A stretch of 64,000 nt of DNA. Origin: Alphaproteobacteria bacterium (GTDB lineage: Bacteria; Pseudomonadota; Alphaproteobacteria; Micropepsales; Micropepsaceae). The first letter of the stretch is position 1. Every line of letters starts with the position of its first letter. A program made the translations under genes and the position numbers. The stretch is taken from the NCBI GenBank assembly GCA_017983635.1, contig JAGOBA010000002.1:186001-250000 (forward strand), read 5' to 3'. Positions 37,036 to 46,414 of this stretch are shown here, piece after piece. The notes beneath the pieces are model-generated. The model saw only the letters and a list, made by a program, of their open reading frames with translations, searched no databases and was not told the origin of the DNA.

Positions 37036-38375
37036 GCCGCGCGCTTTTTCTCAGGCGTGAACTTGACCCCGATCTTGCGGATCGCATGCACGAAATTGTT
37101 CGGCGCGATGTCGATCTCGCCGGTCCAACGCATATCCGGAAACCGAGTCAGAATCTGGCGATAGACCGCCTCAAGCTGCATGTTCGCGACCCGCTGCCCC
37201 AAGCAGACATGCGGCCCGATCCCAAACGCCACATGTTCCTTCCCGTTCGCCCGCGCAGGATCGAAGCGATCGGGATCCGCAAACACCGCCGGATCGCGAT
37301 TGGCGGCACCGTAGTACATGATCACTTTCTCGCCCTCGGCGATCTTCTGCCCGCGGATCTCGGTGTCGGCCGTCGCGGTCCGCCGCATATACATCACCGG
37401 CGACACCATCCGGATCGCTTCATCGACCATCGTGGGCAGCAGCGCGAGGTTCGCCTGCACGCGCGCTTTCTCGGCCGCGAACTCCGTCAGAAGCTTCATC
37501 GTCCCTGAGATCGAGTTTCGCGTCGTGTCGTTGCCGGCGAACACGATCAAGAGCCACGACCCGTCGAGATATTCGTCCGGCAACAGATCGCCCGCCACCT
37601 TCGCATGCGCGAGCGCCGTCAACAGATCCTCCCTCGGCTCCGCCCGCCGCTTCAGCAACAACGCCCGCCCATAGTCGAACATTTCCTGCACGTTCGACAT
37701 GAACTCGCCGAAAAAGCTCGGATCGACCGAGCCGAAGTTCTTCTCGGCCATGATGTAGCCCGCCAACTCCAAATAGTGCATCCAGCGCACGAGCTTCGGC
37801 CGGTCCGATTCCGGAATGCCTAAAATCTCCGACAGTGTGTAGAGTGGCAGTTCCGCCGACACATGCTCGACCAAATCGCACGCGCCCATCGGCGCAATCG
37901 CATCGAGCAGTGTCGTCACCTTACCCTCGACCTTCACCTTCAAGTCGGCGACGTATTTCGGCGTGAAGAACGGCAGGTGCTCGCGGCGCAGTTCGAAGTG
38001 GATCGGCTGATCCATGTTGATCATCTGATCGAGCGAGGCGCGATGCAGCACCGGATGGCGCTGCGCCGGATTGCCGTACGCCATCAAGATCCCGCCCTTC
38101 TGCGACGAGAAGAGCTGCGGATTCAAAGAGACCGCCCGAACATCGTCGTAACGCGTCAGTGCCCAGAACCCGCCGCCGAGTTCCGGCGGTTCCTTGCACC
38201 AGCACACGGGCGCATTCTCCCGCATCGCGCGAAACGCGCCGAACGGCTGCCCGTCCGTGAACGCCGAAAAGTGCGCCAGATCGACCGGCGGATCGAACGC
38301 AAAGGTGCGCCCGAACCGCGGGTCGGGCGCATAGGTCTCCAGAATCTGTTCGGCGAGCGGCTTCAACATGAACAT
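37032..38375 (-). CDS. Cytochrome P450
   Basis: This 447-residue soluble bacterial P450 has the I-helix oxygen-activation motif FAGNDTTRN and the ExxR pair in DEAIRMV. The heme-binding loop is FGIGPHVCLGQRVA, with the thiolate ligand at Cys391. Sequence style resembles the CYP125/CYP142-like sterol and linear-chain hydroxylases, but substrate is not certain. Starts at 38375 and 38369 are both plausible; a longer frame overlaps the divergent lipase gene. It is translationally coupled to the carboxyltransferase, so both probably act on one degradation route. Confidence 0.94.
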   Translation of the reverse strand: MFMLKPLAEQILETYAPDPRFGRTFAFDPPVDLAHFSAFTDGQPFGAFRAMRENAPVCWCKEPPELGGGFWALTRYDDVRAVSLNPQLFSSQKGGILMAYGNPAQRHPVLHRASLDQMINMDQPIHFELRREHLPFFTPKYVADLKVKVEGKVTTLLDAIAPMGACDLVEHVSAELPLYTLSEILGIPESDRPKLVRWMHYLELAGYIMAEKNFGSVDPSFFGEFMSNVQEMFDYGRALLLKRRAEPREDLLTALAHAKVAGDLLPDEYLDGSWLLIVFAGNDTTRNSISGTMKLLTEFAAEKARVQANLALLPTMVDEAIRMVSPVMYMRRTATADTEIRGQKIAEGEKVIMYYGAANRDPAVFADPDRFDPARANGKEHVAFGIGPHVCLGQRVANMQLEAVYRQILTRFPDMRWTGEIDIAPNNFVHAIRKIGVKFTPEKKRAA

Positions 38376-38454
38376 GGCTCCAATAGCTAATGCGTCGAAC
38401 AATAGGCCACGAGCCCCATTGCCGCCACCGCCCCGGCGCGCCAATCTATGGCCC

Positions 38455-39345
38455 ATGAGGATCGGCGTAGCACTTGGCGGCGGCGGCGCGCGCGGTTGGG
38501 CCCATATCGGCGTCCTGCGCACGCTGGCACGCGCAGGCTTTGAGCCCACAATCGTGGCGGGCACGTCGATCGGCGCGATCGTCGGCGGCGCCTTTGCGGC
38601 AGGCAAGCTCGACGAGTTGGAGAAATTCGCGCTCTCTCTCGATCGCCGCACCATCTGGAAGCTCGCCGACATGAACCTCGGCAAGGGCGGCGGCCTCGTC
38701 TCCGGTGATCGCGTCGCCCAGGCGCTGACCGACATCGTCGGCGACCCGGCAATCCCCTCACTGATGAAGAAATTCACCGCGGTCGCGACGGAGCTTCTGA
38801 CGGGTCACGAAATCTGGATCGAGGAAGGCAGCCTTATCACCGCCATGCGCGCCTCCTACGCGCTGCCAGGCATCCTTGTTCCCGTGACAATCGACGATCG
38901 GCCCATGATCGACGGCGGCATCACAAACCCGGTTCCGGTCTCCGCCTGCCGCGCCATGGGCGCGCAGATGGTGATCGCGGTGCCTCTGCCGGCAAGTCAA
39001 AGCCCGAACCAACGCTTCGCCAAGCAACCGACAGAGAGCGAAGGCACTGCCTGGCAAAAGGCGATGGCGCTGTTCCGCGAGCCCGAACGTTTCGTAGCGC
39101 GCCAACTCTTCGGCGACGAACCCGGCGAGCTCACGACTGCCACCGTTTCGGTTGCGGCCCTCAACATCCTCCTCGACCGCATGACCCGGGTCCGCCTGGC
39201 CAGCGATCCGCCTGACGTCACCATCAATTCCGACATCGGCAAAATCGCCTTGCTCGAATTCGACAGGGCCGAAGAAGCAATCGCGATCGGCGCCGCCGCC
39301 ACGGAAAAGGTCTTGGCCGAAATTGAGGCCCTGGCCAAGGCCTGA
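38455..39345 (+). CDS. Patatin-like phospholipase (RssA type)
   Basis: This 296-residue acyl hydrolase has the oxyanion loop LGGGGARGWAH, the nucleophile serine in GTSIGAIVGG and the dyad aspartate in IDGGITNPVP. It lacks a signal peptide and so is probably cytoplasmic or peripheral. Lipid substrate is unknown. The ATG at 38455 fits the family start (MRIGVALGGGG). It is divergent from the P450, with about 80 bp between the starts. Confidence 0.9.
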   Translation: MRIGVALGGGGARGWAHIGVLRTLARAGFEPTIVAGTSIGAIVGGAFAAGKLDELEKFALSLDRRTIWKLADMNLGKGGGLVSGDRVAQALTDIVGDPAIPSLMKKFTAVATELLTGHEIWIEEGSLITAMRASYALPGILVPVTIDDRPMIDGGITNPVPVSACRAMGAQMVIAVPLPASQSPNQRFAKQPTESEGTAWQKAMALFREPERFVARQLFGDEPGELTTATVSVAALNILLDRMTRVRLASDPPDVTINSDIGKIALLEFDRAEEAIAIGAAATEKVLAEIEALAKA

Positions 39346-39401
39346 TTCTACCAGGCGCCGGTTGCGCTGGGACCGCCAGCAGTGGCAAGAATCACCCACG
39401 A

Positions 39402-40028
39402 ATGGCGGACGGGACGAACATCGACGGCGAGAAGTTCGATCAGCTGCACCGCCAGCTGCTCGCCGACCCGTCCCTGCAGTTCAGCTTCGAACACACGAAG
39501 CCGCCGGAGCTTCCCTCTTGGCTTGAGCCGTTGATCGAGATTCTGAAGTTCCTGTCGCCCGTGCTCTATTACGTATTCTGGGCGGGCGTCTTCGCGGTCG
39601 TCGCGATCATCCTCTACACCATCGTCACCGAAGTGCTCCGCCGCCTACCTCAGAACACGCAGCAAAGCGCAGCGCCGGGCGAAACGCCCGTACCCGTCTA
39701 CCGCCCCGCCGCAACCCGCGCGCACGCGCTGCTCGAAGAAGCCGACCGCCTCGCCCGCGAAGGCCGCTATGGCGAAGCCGTTCGCGTGCTTCTCCACCGC
39801 AGCATCGAAGACATGGAAGAGGCGTTCCCGTCCACCATCGTCCCCAGCATGACGAGCCGCGAAATCTCGTTCATCGAGCATCTCTCCGAGCAAGGCCGCG
39901 CGACGTTCGTCAAGATCGCCCGCGCCGTTGAATACAGCCTCTTCGCCGGCCGTCCGCTCAGCGCCGCGCAATACGACGACTGCCGCCAAGCCTACCAGGA
40001 CTTCGTCTTTCCGGCGGCCCCCGCATGA
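39402..40028 (+). CDS. DUF4129-family membrane protein
   Basis: This 208-residue protein has one membrane helix (about residues 50-75) and a C-terminal cytoplasmic DUF4129-like helical domain (HALLEEADRLAREGRYGEA onward, ending with YDDCRQAYQDFVF). It is the first gene of a six-gene operon of DUF4129, DUF4350, MoxR, DUF58, SpoIIM-like and RDD proteins. Function is unknown; the set recurs across bacteria. Confidence 0.82.
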   Translation: MADGTNIDGEKFDQLHRQLLADPSLQFSFEHTKPPELPSWLEPLIEILKFLSPVLYYVFWAGVFAVVAIILYTIVTEVLRRLPQNTQQSAAPGETPVPVYRPAATRAHALLEEADRLAREGRYGEAVRVLLHRSIEDMEEAFPSTIVPSMTSREISFIEHLSEQGRATFVKIARAVEYSLFAGRPLSAAQYDDCRQAYQDFVFPAAPA

Positions 40029-41266
40029 GCACCGCGAGCACCCGCCCGCCCGAAGTCTTCTCCCCCCGCACCGCCATCATTCTCTTTCTGGTCGGCGTCT
40101 TCGCGTTCTCAGCCTTCATCACGCTCTCCACCTTCGCGCCCGACTTCCTAGACGGCGACGACGCCCAAGCCCACGCCCTCTCGCATTCGGCAATTGGTTA
40201 CGCCGGCATTGTTAAGCTCGCACGGTTGACCGGTGCCAACGTCACGGTGAGCCGCGGCGAGCCCGGCGACCGCATGAGCGCACCTTTGGTCGTGCTCACA
40301 CCCGAGTCGAATCTCACCGTCGCCGACGTCGTCCGCCTTGCCCACACTCGCGCGCTGATCGTGCTCCCGAAATGGCTCCCGATCCCAAGCCCAACGCGCA
40401 GAGGTTGGGTCAGCGAGTCCGTTCCCTACGGCGAAAAATACGCGACCGATCTGGTGGACGAACTCCTATCCAAAGCCGAACTCAAACGCGAAGCCAAGCC
40501 GGTCGAACCCGTGCTCGCGTTTGAACCGACCTTTGCCGGCAAGGCTCTCGAACTCAAAGCCGGCAAGATCACAAGTCTGCAAACCATCACTGCGCTCAAC
40601 CTTTTGCCCGTCGTGCAAACAAAATCCGGCAAGGTCGTTCTCGGCAAGATCAAGCGCGACGACGACGACCTGGAGATCTACGTTCTCAGCGACCCGGATT
40701 TTCTGAACACACAAGGGATTGCCAACAAGCAAACGGCCACCGCCGCGATCGCGATCCTGAACGCACTGCGCGAGCACGACGAGGCGATCACCTTCGACGT
40801 CACTTTGAATGGCCTCGCCCGTACGCGCAGCCTGTTACGCCTGGCCTTCGAGCCGCCTCTGCTCGCCGCAACCTTGAGTCTCGTGATCGTGGCGGCCCTG
40901 CTCGCCTGGAGCGCCGCCACCCGCAGCGCCCCATCCGTCCGCGAAGGTCGCGCCGTCGCGCTTGGCAAGCGCACGCTCGCCGACAATTCGGCCGCGCTCA
41001 TTCGCCTCGCCGGTCGCGATCACATGATGGCCGCCCGCTACGCCGACATGATCCGCACCGTCACCGCCGAGCTGACCCGCGTCTCGCGCGACGGGACGGA
41101 GATCACGGCCAACGAACTCGACCGCATCGCCGCAAGCCGCGGCGTGAAGGAGAGCTACACCGCCTTAGCCGCCGAAGCCACCGCCGCTCAATCGGGCGAC
41201 GCGGCGGTCGCCGCCGCCCGCAAACTACATACCTGGACTGAGGAGATGATCCGTGCAACTCGCTGA
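40025..41266 (+). CDS. DUF4350-family membrane protein
   Basis: This 413-residue protein has an N-terminal helix (about residues 13-33), a periplasmic GATase-like domain and a second helix around residues 278-300 ([16 protein letters not shown]), followed by a cytoplasmic helical tail. It overlaps the genes on both sides by 4 and 14 nt. The DUF4350 domain is characteristic of MoxR/DUF58 operons. It has no catalytic assignment. Confidence 0.82.
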   Translation: MSTASTRPPEVFSPRTAIILFLVGVFAFSAFITLSTFAPDFLDGDDAQAHALSHSAIGYAGIVKLARLTGANVTVSRGEPGDRMSAPLVVLTPESNLTVADVVRLAHTRALIVLPKWLPIPSPTRRGWVSESVPYGEKYATDLVDELLSKAELKREAKPVEPVLAFEPTFAGKALELKAGKITSLQTITALNLLPVVQTKSGKVVLGKIKRDDDDLEIYVLSDPDFLNTQGIANKQTATAAIAILNALREHDEAITFDVTLNGLARTRSLLRLAFEPPLLAATLSLVIVAALLAWSAATRSAPSVREGRAVALGKRTLADNSAALIRLAGRDHMMAARYADMIRTVTAELTRVSRDGTEITANELDRIAASRGVKESYTALAAEATAAQSGDAAVAAARKLHTWTEEMIRATR

Positions 41267-42203
41267 CCTTCGCACTGCCGCCGATGCGATCCGAAAAGAG
41301 ATCGCCCGAGAAGTCGTCGGTCAATCCGACACGGTCGACATACTGCTGACGGCGTTATTCGCCGGCGGTCACGTGCTGCTCGAGGGTCCGCCGGGAACGG
41401 CGAAAACGCTGCTCGCGCAATGCTTCACCCGCACCCTCGACCTGCAGTTCGGCCGCATTCAGTTCACGCCGGACCTAATGCCAGGCGACATTCTGGGTTC
41501 GAACCTCTTCAACTTCCAAACCAGTTCGTTCGCACTCACCAAGGGTCCGATCTTCTGCGACGTGCTGCTTGCCGATGAAATCAACCGGACGCCGCCGAAG
41601 ACGCAAGCCGCTCTCCTCGAAGCGATGCAGGAGCGCGGCGTAACTCTCGACGGCAAGCGTCACACCTTAAGCCCGCGCTTCACTGTGATTGCGACACAAA
41701 ACCCGATCGAGCAGCAAGGCGCCTACCCGCTGCCCGAAGCTCAACTCGACCGCTTCCTGTTCAAACATGTGCTCTCCTACCCCAGCGTCGAAGAAGAGAC
41801 CCGCATCGTCGCCCAGCACGGCACCAGGTCCAGCGACCGCAGCGCGCCCGCAATCGCAACCGTCATGACACAGGACGCGCTGACGGCAGCCGTCGACCTC
41901 GCCGCCAAGACACGGCTGCCGGACGAAGTGGTGAACTACGTCGTGCGCATCGTGCGCGCGACACGCGAAGGCACGACGTTCGAATTGGGTGCGAGCCCAC
42001 GCGCCGCCGCCATGATTGCCTCCGCCAGCCGCGCCCGCGCCGCACTCGATGGCCGCGACTATGTCATCCCCGATGACGTGAAAGCGCTGGCGCTCCCCGC
42101 ACTGCGCCACCGCGTCATCCTCTCGCCCGCCGCCGAAATCGAAGGCCGCACCACCGACGCCGCCCTGAAGACCATCCTCGAACAAACCGAAGCCCCGCGA
42201 TGA
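41253..42203 (+). CDS. MoxR-family AAA+ ATPase
   Basis: This 316-residue ATPase has Walker [13 protein letters not shown], Walker [22 protein letters not shown] and the sensor region [21 protein letters not shown]. MoxR ATPases act as chaperones that mature or activate partner complexes, often with VWA-type proteins such as the DUF58 protein next door. Translation starts at a GTG (41253) inside the end of the DUF4350 gene. Confidence 0.95.
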   Translation: MQLADLRTAADAIRKEIAREVVGQSDTVDILLTALFAGGHVLLEGPPGTAKTLLAQCFTRTLDLQFGRIQFTPDLMPGDILGSNLFNFQTSSFALTKGPIFCDVLLADEINRTPPKTQAALLEAMQERGVTLDGKRHTLSPRFTVIATQNPIEQQGAYPLPEAQLDRFLFKHVLSYPSVEEETRIVAQHGTRSSDRSAPAIATVMTQDALTAAVDLAAKTRLPDEVVNYVVRIVRATREGTTFELGASPRAAAMIASASRARAALDGRDYVIPDDVKALALPALRHRVILSPAAEIEGRTTDAALKTILEQTEAPR

Positions 42204-43513
42204 TCGCACCGACCGGCCGCGCGATTTTGCTAGCCGCCGCCGGCGCGCCGATCTCGCTCGTGCTCGCGGCAACGGCGCCTGGAGCGTGGCCGCTCGGCCC
42301 GGCATGGGCCTTAGGCGTGCTCGCGCTGACGCTCGCGGACTCGCAACTCGGCCGCCCGAATGATCGCCTGCGCATCGAAACCAAGCTCCCCCGCTTCGCC
42401 GGTATTGGCGCCGGTCAAATAACCGCCTGGCTGCGCCTGGTCTTCACGCAAGCCACCCCGCGCACTGCCGAAATAGCGCTTGGGACAAACCAGTTCTTCA
42501 CCGCATCCCCGGCCCGTCTCTCCGCGGAGGTCGTGGAAGGCGAGGCGATAACCGCCTTCAAGCTCGCGCCCCAGCGCCGCGGTGATGGTCGCGTCGAGCA
42601 CGCCTATGTCCGCTGGCAAGGCCCGCTTGGCCTCGCTTGGTGCCAACGCGTCGAACCGCTCGACCAAAAAGTCGCGATCACCCCCGACCTCGAAGCCGTC
42701 GAGCGCAACGCCACACGCCTCTTCTCGCGCACGTTCGTCTACGGCCTCAAACCCATGAAGGACCGCGGCGACGGTTCCGAATTCGACGCACTCGCCAAGT
42801 TCGAGACCGGCATGGACCGCCGGATGGTCGACTGGAAGCAAAGCGCGCGGCACTTGAACCTGCTCGCCAAGGAAGTTCGTGCCGAGCGCAACCACCAAAT
42901 CGCTTTCGCGATCGACACCGGTCGGTTGATGTGCGAGCCCGTCGCCGGCGCCCCGCGCGTCGACCGCGCGCTGAACGCCGCGCTAATGCTGGCCTATGTC
43001 GGCCTGAAGCTCGGCGACCGCGTGAGCTTCTTCGGCTTCGACGCGAAGCCGCATCTGGCCACCGGCTTCGTCGCCGGCCCGCGCGCCTTCACTCTGCTGA
43101 AAGCGCTGACTGCCGAACTCGATTACTCGACCGAGGAAACAAACCACACGTTGGGCCTCGCGACCTTGGCCGAGCGCCTGCAGCGCCGCTCGATGGTCGT
43201 CGTCTTCACCGATTTTGCGGACACGGTGTCGGCCGAACTGATGATCGAAAACGTCGCGCGCCTCGCCCGCCGCCACATGATCGTCTTCGTCGCCTTCCAC
43301 GACGAAGAGCTCGAAACGCTGCGCTCCACGATGCCCGAAACATCAGACGATGTTTCACGCGCCGTGATCGCGCACCGCCTGCTACGCGAGCGCAGCCTGG
43401 TGCTGGCGCGCTTGCGCCGCCTCGGCGTCTATATCGTCGACGCACCGTCGCAGAACCTGGGCGCAGAGCTCGTACGAGCCTACGACGAACTCCGCCGCCG
43501 GGAGCGTATCTGA
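42200..43513 (+). CDS. DUF58-family VWA-like protein
   Basis: This 437-residue protein has two N-terminal hydrophobic stretches. The DUF58 signature lies in the middle: [20 protein letters not shown] and [16 protein letters not shown] von Willebrand A-like region follows, in which [10 protein letters not shown] replaces the usual DxSxS metal site. It is the expected client or partner of the MoxR ATPase. It overlaps MoxR by 4 nt and the next gene by 1 nt. Confidence 0.9.
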   Translation: MIAPTGRAILLAAAGAPISLVLAATAPGAWPLGPAWALGVLALTLADSQLGRPNDRLRIETKLPRFAGIGAGQITAWLRLVFTQATPRTAEIALGTNQFFTASPARLSAEVVEGEAITAFKLAPQRRGDGRVEHAYVRWQGPLGLAWCQRVEPLDQKVAITPDLEAVERNATRLFSRTFVYGLKPMKDRGDGSEFDALAKFETGMDRRMVDWKQSARHLNLLAKEVRAERNHQIAFAIDTGRLMCEPVAGAPRVDRALNAALMLAYVGLKLGDRVSFFGFDAKPHLATGFVAGPRAFTLLKALTAELDYSTEETNHTLGLATLAERLQRRSMVVVFTDFADTVSAELMIENVARLARRHMIVFVAFHDEELETLRSTMPETSDDVSRAVIAHRLLRERSLVLARLRRLGVYIVDAPSQNLGAELVRAYDELRRRERI

Positions 43514-44514
43514 TGGACACTACCCTCCGCTCGCTCCGCTTCCGCAAAGAACGAGAAGAGTCGTGGCGTGAGCTTGACGAGTTGCTCCGCCGCGCCGAAC
43601 GCAACGCCCTGCGCAGCCTCTCCGACGATGAGATGCTCGCTATCCCCGCCCTTTACCGCGCCGCATTGTCGTCGCTCTCGGTCGCCCGCGCCACCTCGCT
43701 CGATCAAGCGTTGATCGATTATCTCGAAGCGCTCTGCGGCCGCGCCTACTTCTTCGTCTACGGCTCCCGCACGTCGTTGAAGGAGCGTGCCGTACGCTTC
43801 TTTGCGTACGACTGGCCCGTCGCCATCAAGGAAATCTGGCGCGAGACCGCGATCTCGACTCTCATCACATTTGCGGCAGCGCTCACCGCCTATCTTCTCG
43901 TGATGGCGGAGCCCGATTGGTACGGTGCCTTTGTCTCGTCAGACATGGCGAGCGGCCGCGACCCGCAAGCCTCGACCGAATACCTGCGCAGCACGCTCTA
44001 CGACAGGCCGGACGCAAGTGAAGCGCTTGGCGTCTTCGCCACCTTCCTGTTCACAAACAACGCCCAAGTCGCGATCTTCGCCTTCGCGCTCGGCTTTGCT
44101 TTTTGCGTGCCGACATCGCTGCTGCTTGCCTACAACGGCTGCGCGCTCGGCGCCATGTTTGCCGTCTTCGCCTCGCACGGCCTCGGTTTCGAGTTCGCCG
44201 GCTGGATTCTTATCCACGGCGTCACCGAACTTTTCGCGGTCATCCTTGCGGGCGCCGCTGGCCTGCGGATCGGCTGGTCGATTGCCTTCCCCGGCGAGCG
44301 AAGCCGCCTCGCCGCCGCTGAACACAGCGGCCGCCAAGGCGCCGTCGTCATCATCGGCGTGGTGATCATGCTCTTCATCGCGGGCATTCTCGAAGGCTTC
44401 GGCCGCCAGCTCATCACGTCGGATGCCTTGCGCTACACGATTGCGGCGGTGAGCGCCGTCGCCTGGTTCACCTATTTCTACCGGGGGGACCGCCGTGGCC
44501 TCTATCGCGCTTGA
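43513..44514 (+). CDS. Stage II sporulation protein M-like membrane protein
   Basis: This 333-residue protein has a soluble helical head (RKEREESWRELDELLRRAER) and a SpoIIM-type membrane domain of about five helices with NNAQVAIFAFALGFAFCVPT and HGVTELFAVILAGAAGL. The name comes from a Bacillus family member; this organism does not sporulate by that route. It belongs to the MoxR operon. Start and stop overlap the preceding gene (TGATG). Confidence 0.88.
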   Translation: MDTTLRSLRFRKEREESWRELDELLRRAERNALRSLSDDEMLAIPALYRAALSSLSVARATSLDQALIDYLEALCGRAYFFVYGSRTSLKERAVRFFAYDWPVAIKEIWRETAISTLITFAAALTAYLLVMAEPDWYGAFVSSDMASGRDPQASTEYLRSTLYDRPDASEALGVFATFLFTNNAQVAIFAFALGFAFCVPTSLLLAYNGCALGAMFAVFASHGLGFEFAGWILIHGVTELFAVILAGAAGLRIGWSIAFPGERSRLAAAEHSGRQGAVVIIGVVIMLFIAGILEGFGRQLITSDALRYTIAAVSAVAWFTYFYRGDRRGLYRA

Positions 44515-45367
44515 CCGCCAGAACAACCGCGATATTCGCGCGCTGATCACGCCCGAAGGCGTCGACCTGCGCGTACGCCTCGCCGCGGTCAGCGAGCGCG
44601 GCATCGCGCTGATGATCGACCTGTCGATCATCCTGGGCACGCTGATTGCGCTGACCCTCCTCGTCGGCGCGCTGTTCACCCAGTTCGACCTCTCGCGAAG
44701 CTGGCCCGCCGCCCAGATCATCTGGATGCTGGGATTCTTCATGCTACGGAACTTCTACTTCACGCTGTTCGAATGCGGCCGCCGCTCCGCCACGCCGGGC
44801 AAGCGCATCATGGGCCTGCGCGTCGTCGCCCGCGACGGCGCCGCGCTCACGGCAGATGCCGTCGTCGCCCGCAACGCCATGCGCGAGCTTGAGCTCTACA
44901 TGCCGACGATTTTCCTGTTCTCGCGCGGCGAATCCATCGAAGCTTGGATCATCTTGGCCGGCATCGTCTGGTGCGGCGTCTTCGTACTGTTCCCGCTCTT
45001 TAACCGCGACCGTCTGCGCGCCGGAGACTTCATCGCCGGCACTTGGGTTCTGAAGGCCCCGAAGCAAATGCTGCTGGCCGACCTCACGACCGACAAGCCG
45101 GCCGACGCCGAATACGCGTTCCAGCCGGCCCAACTCGATGTCTATGGGGTCAAGGAACTGCAAGTCTTGGAACAGGTTCTACGCACGGCCGAGCCCGAAG
45201 CCATGTCCGCCGTCGCCGATCAAATCCGCGCCAAGATCGGTTGGAAGACGCGATCATCCGAAAGCGATCGCGCCTTCTTGAGCGCCTACTACGCCAGCCT
45301 GCGCCGCCGCCTCGAACAGCGCTTGCTCTTCGGCAAACGCAAACGCGACAAGCACGACCTCACTTAA
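44495..45367 (+). CDS. RDD-family membrane protein
   Basis: This 290-residue protein starts at a GTG inside the previous gene. The RDD domain has RLAAVSERGIALMIDLSIIL with its Arg and Asp-Asp type pattern, three helices, and TPGKRIMGLRVVARDG. A charged C-terminal cytoplasmic tail follows. It closes the MoxR operon. Its TAA overlaps the stop of the convergent gene by 4 nt. Confidence 0.88.
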   Translation: MASIALDRQNNRDIRALITPEGVDLRVRLAAVSERGIALMIDLSIILGTLIALTLLVGALFTQFDLSRSWPAAQIIWMLGFFMLRNFYFTLFECGRRSATPGKRIMGLRVVARDGAALTADAVVARNAMRELELYMPTIFLFSRGESIEAWIILAGIVWCGVFVLFPLFNRDRLRAGDFIAGTWVLKAPKQMLLADLTTDKPADAEYAFQPAQLDVYGVKELQVLEQVLRTAEPEAMSAVADQIRAKIGWKTRSSESDRAFLSAYYASLRRRLEQRLLFGKRKRDKHDLT

Positions 45368-46140
45368 GCAAACACGTTCGCCAGTTCGGTAACGCCGACG
45401 CCGTCTTTGACCTGCCGCAGCTCGAAGTAGACCGCCGCGATCCCGACAGTCGCGATCATCGACGTGACGACTTGCAGAATCGTCAGAAGGAGAATCGCAA
45501 CGATAGGCGAACCACCGGCCTCGCCGGGCAGCCCCATCATCGCGGCCATGCCTCCGGGCACCGCAAGACCGACGATCGCCTGAAAGACCATCGCTATGAT
45601 GGCATAGAGAACAATCAGCCCGAGCAGCGCCCAACGATGATTCTGTGTCAGCGCGGTGCTCCGTTGGATCGAAGCCATGATGCCCAACCGCTCGATCACC
45701 AGGACCGGCGCTGAAACGAGCCAACACAGCGCCAAGTAAACGCCAGGCACGATCAGCAAGATCATCCCGATGCCGATCCCGAGGCCCATCAGAAGACCAA
45801 GGCCGATCATGGGCAACAAGATCGCGAGCCCCGTGCTCAACGCGGCGCCAAGATTGACGCCCTTGCCCGAGAGATCGTCCACCGCCGCGCGCGTCAACGC
45901 GCCCTGCAACACCATGCCGGCAACGAGAGAAAGCAACGCGCCGACAAGCGCGATGACACTCGCGCTGGAAGGATCACCACCCGACATCGCGGGCAACGCG
46001 AGCATCAGCGCAATGTACGGCAGCCCCGCAAAGATCAGAGAGAGTATCGCGAACGGTACAAAGTTCCGCCCGATGAGTTCAAACGTCCGCGAAGTCACCC
46101 GTCCAATGTCGAACCGCGCACCACCCTCAGCCATAGCCAT
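45364..46140 (-). CDS. Six-helix membrane protein (glycerophosphodiesterase-type membrane domain)
   Basis: This 258-residue integral membrane protein begins FDIGRVTSRTFELIGRNF, the pattern of DUF7847/GdpP-like membrane-domain proteins with no attached enzyme. About six helices are visible, with many Gly, Ala and Ile residues and a conserved IVPGVYLALCWLVSAPVLV. Function is unknown. The start at 46140 has a strong ribosome-binding site (GAGGAGG). Confidence 0.75.
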   Translation of the reverse strand: MAMAEGGARFDIGRVTSRTFELIGRNFVPFAILSLIFAGLPYIALMLALPAMSGGDPSSASVIALVGALLSLVAGMVLQGALTRAAVDDLSGKGVNLGAALSTGLAILLPMIGLGLLMGLGIGIGMILLIVPGVYLALCWLVSAPVLVIERLGIMASIQRSTALTQNHRWALLGLIVLYAIIAMVFQAIVGLAVPGGMAAMMGLPGEAGGSPIVAILLLTILQVVTSMIATVGIAAVYFELRQVKDGVGVTELANVFA

Positions 46141-46414
46141 CGTGAAGCCTCCTCTGCCCGAATCAGTCACCGGCTTCAACTACTCGCACCGGCGACCTAA
46201 CAAGGTATGAACGAGCCGCTCGGCGCCGCAACGAACCCATAGTTGCGCAGGTCCACTGGAAATCCGTGCGAAGACCTGCATATCTCGAAGGCGCAAAGCG
46301 TGGCGATGGCGCCGCATCGGCGACGCTGCGGAAGTATGTTGGTGTGACGGGGCTTTCGCACCCGGTCCCTGCCAGAACGAGTGGGGCCTCAACACCAGCC
46401 GGCAAGGGGACCGA

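Noticed and set aside
35386..37164. 592-residue plus-strand frame opposite the carboxyltransferase
   Set aside because: It is Arg-rich with no domain and lies entirely over well-supported minus-strand genes.
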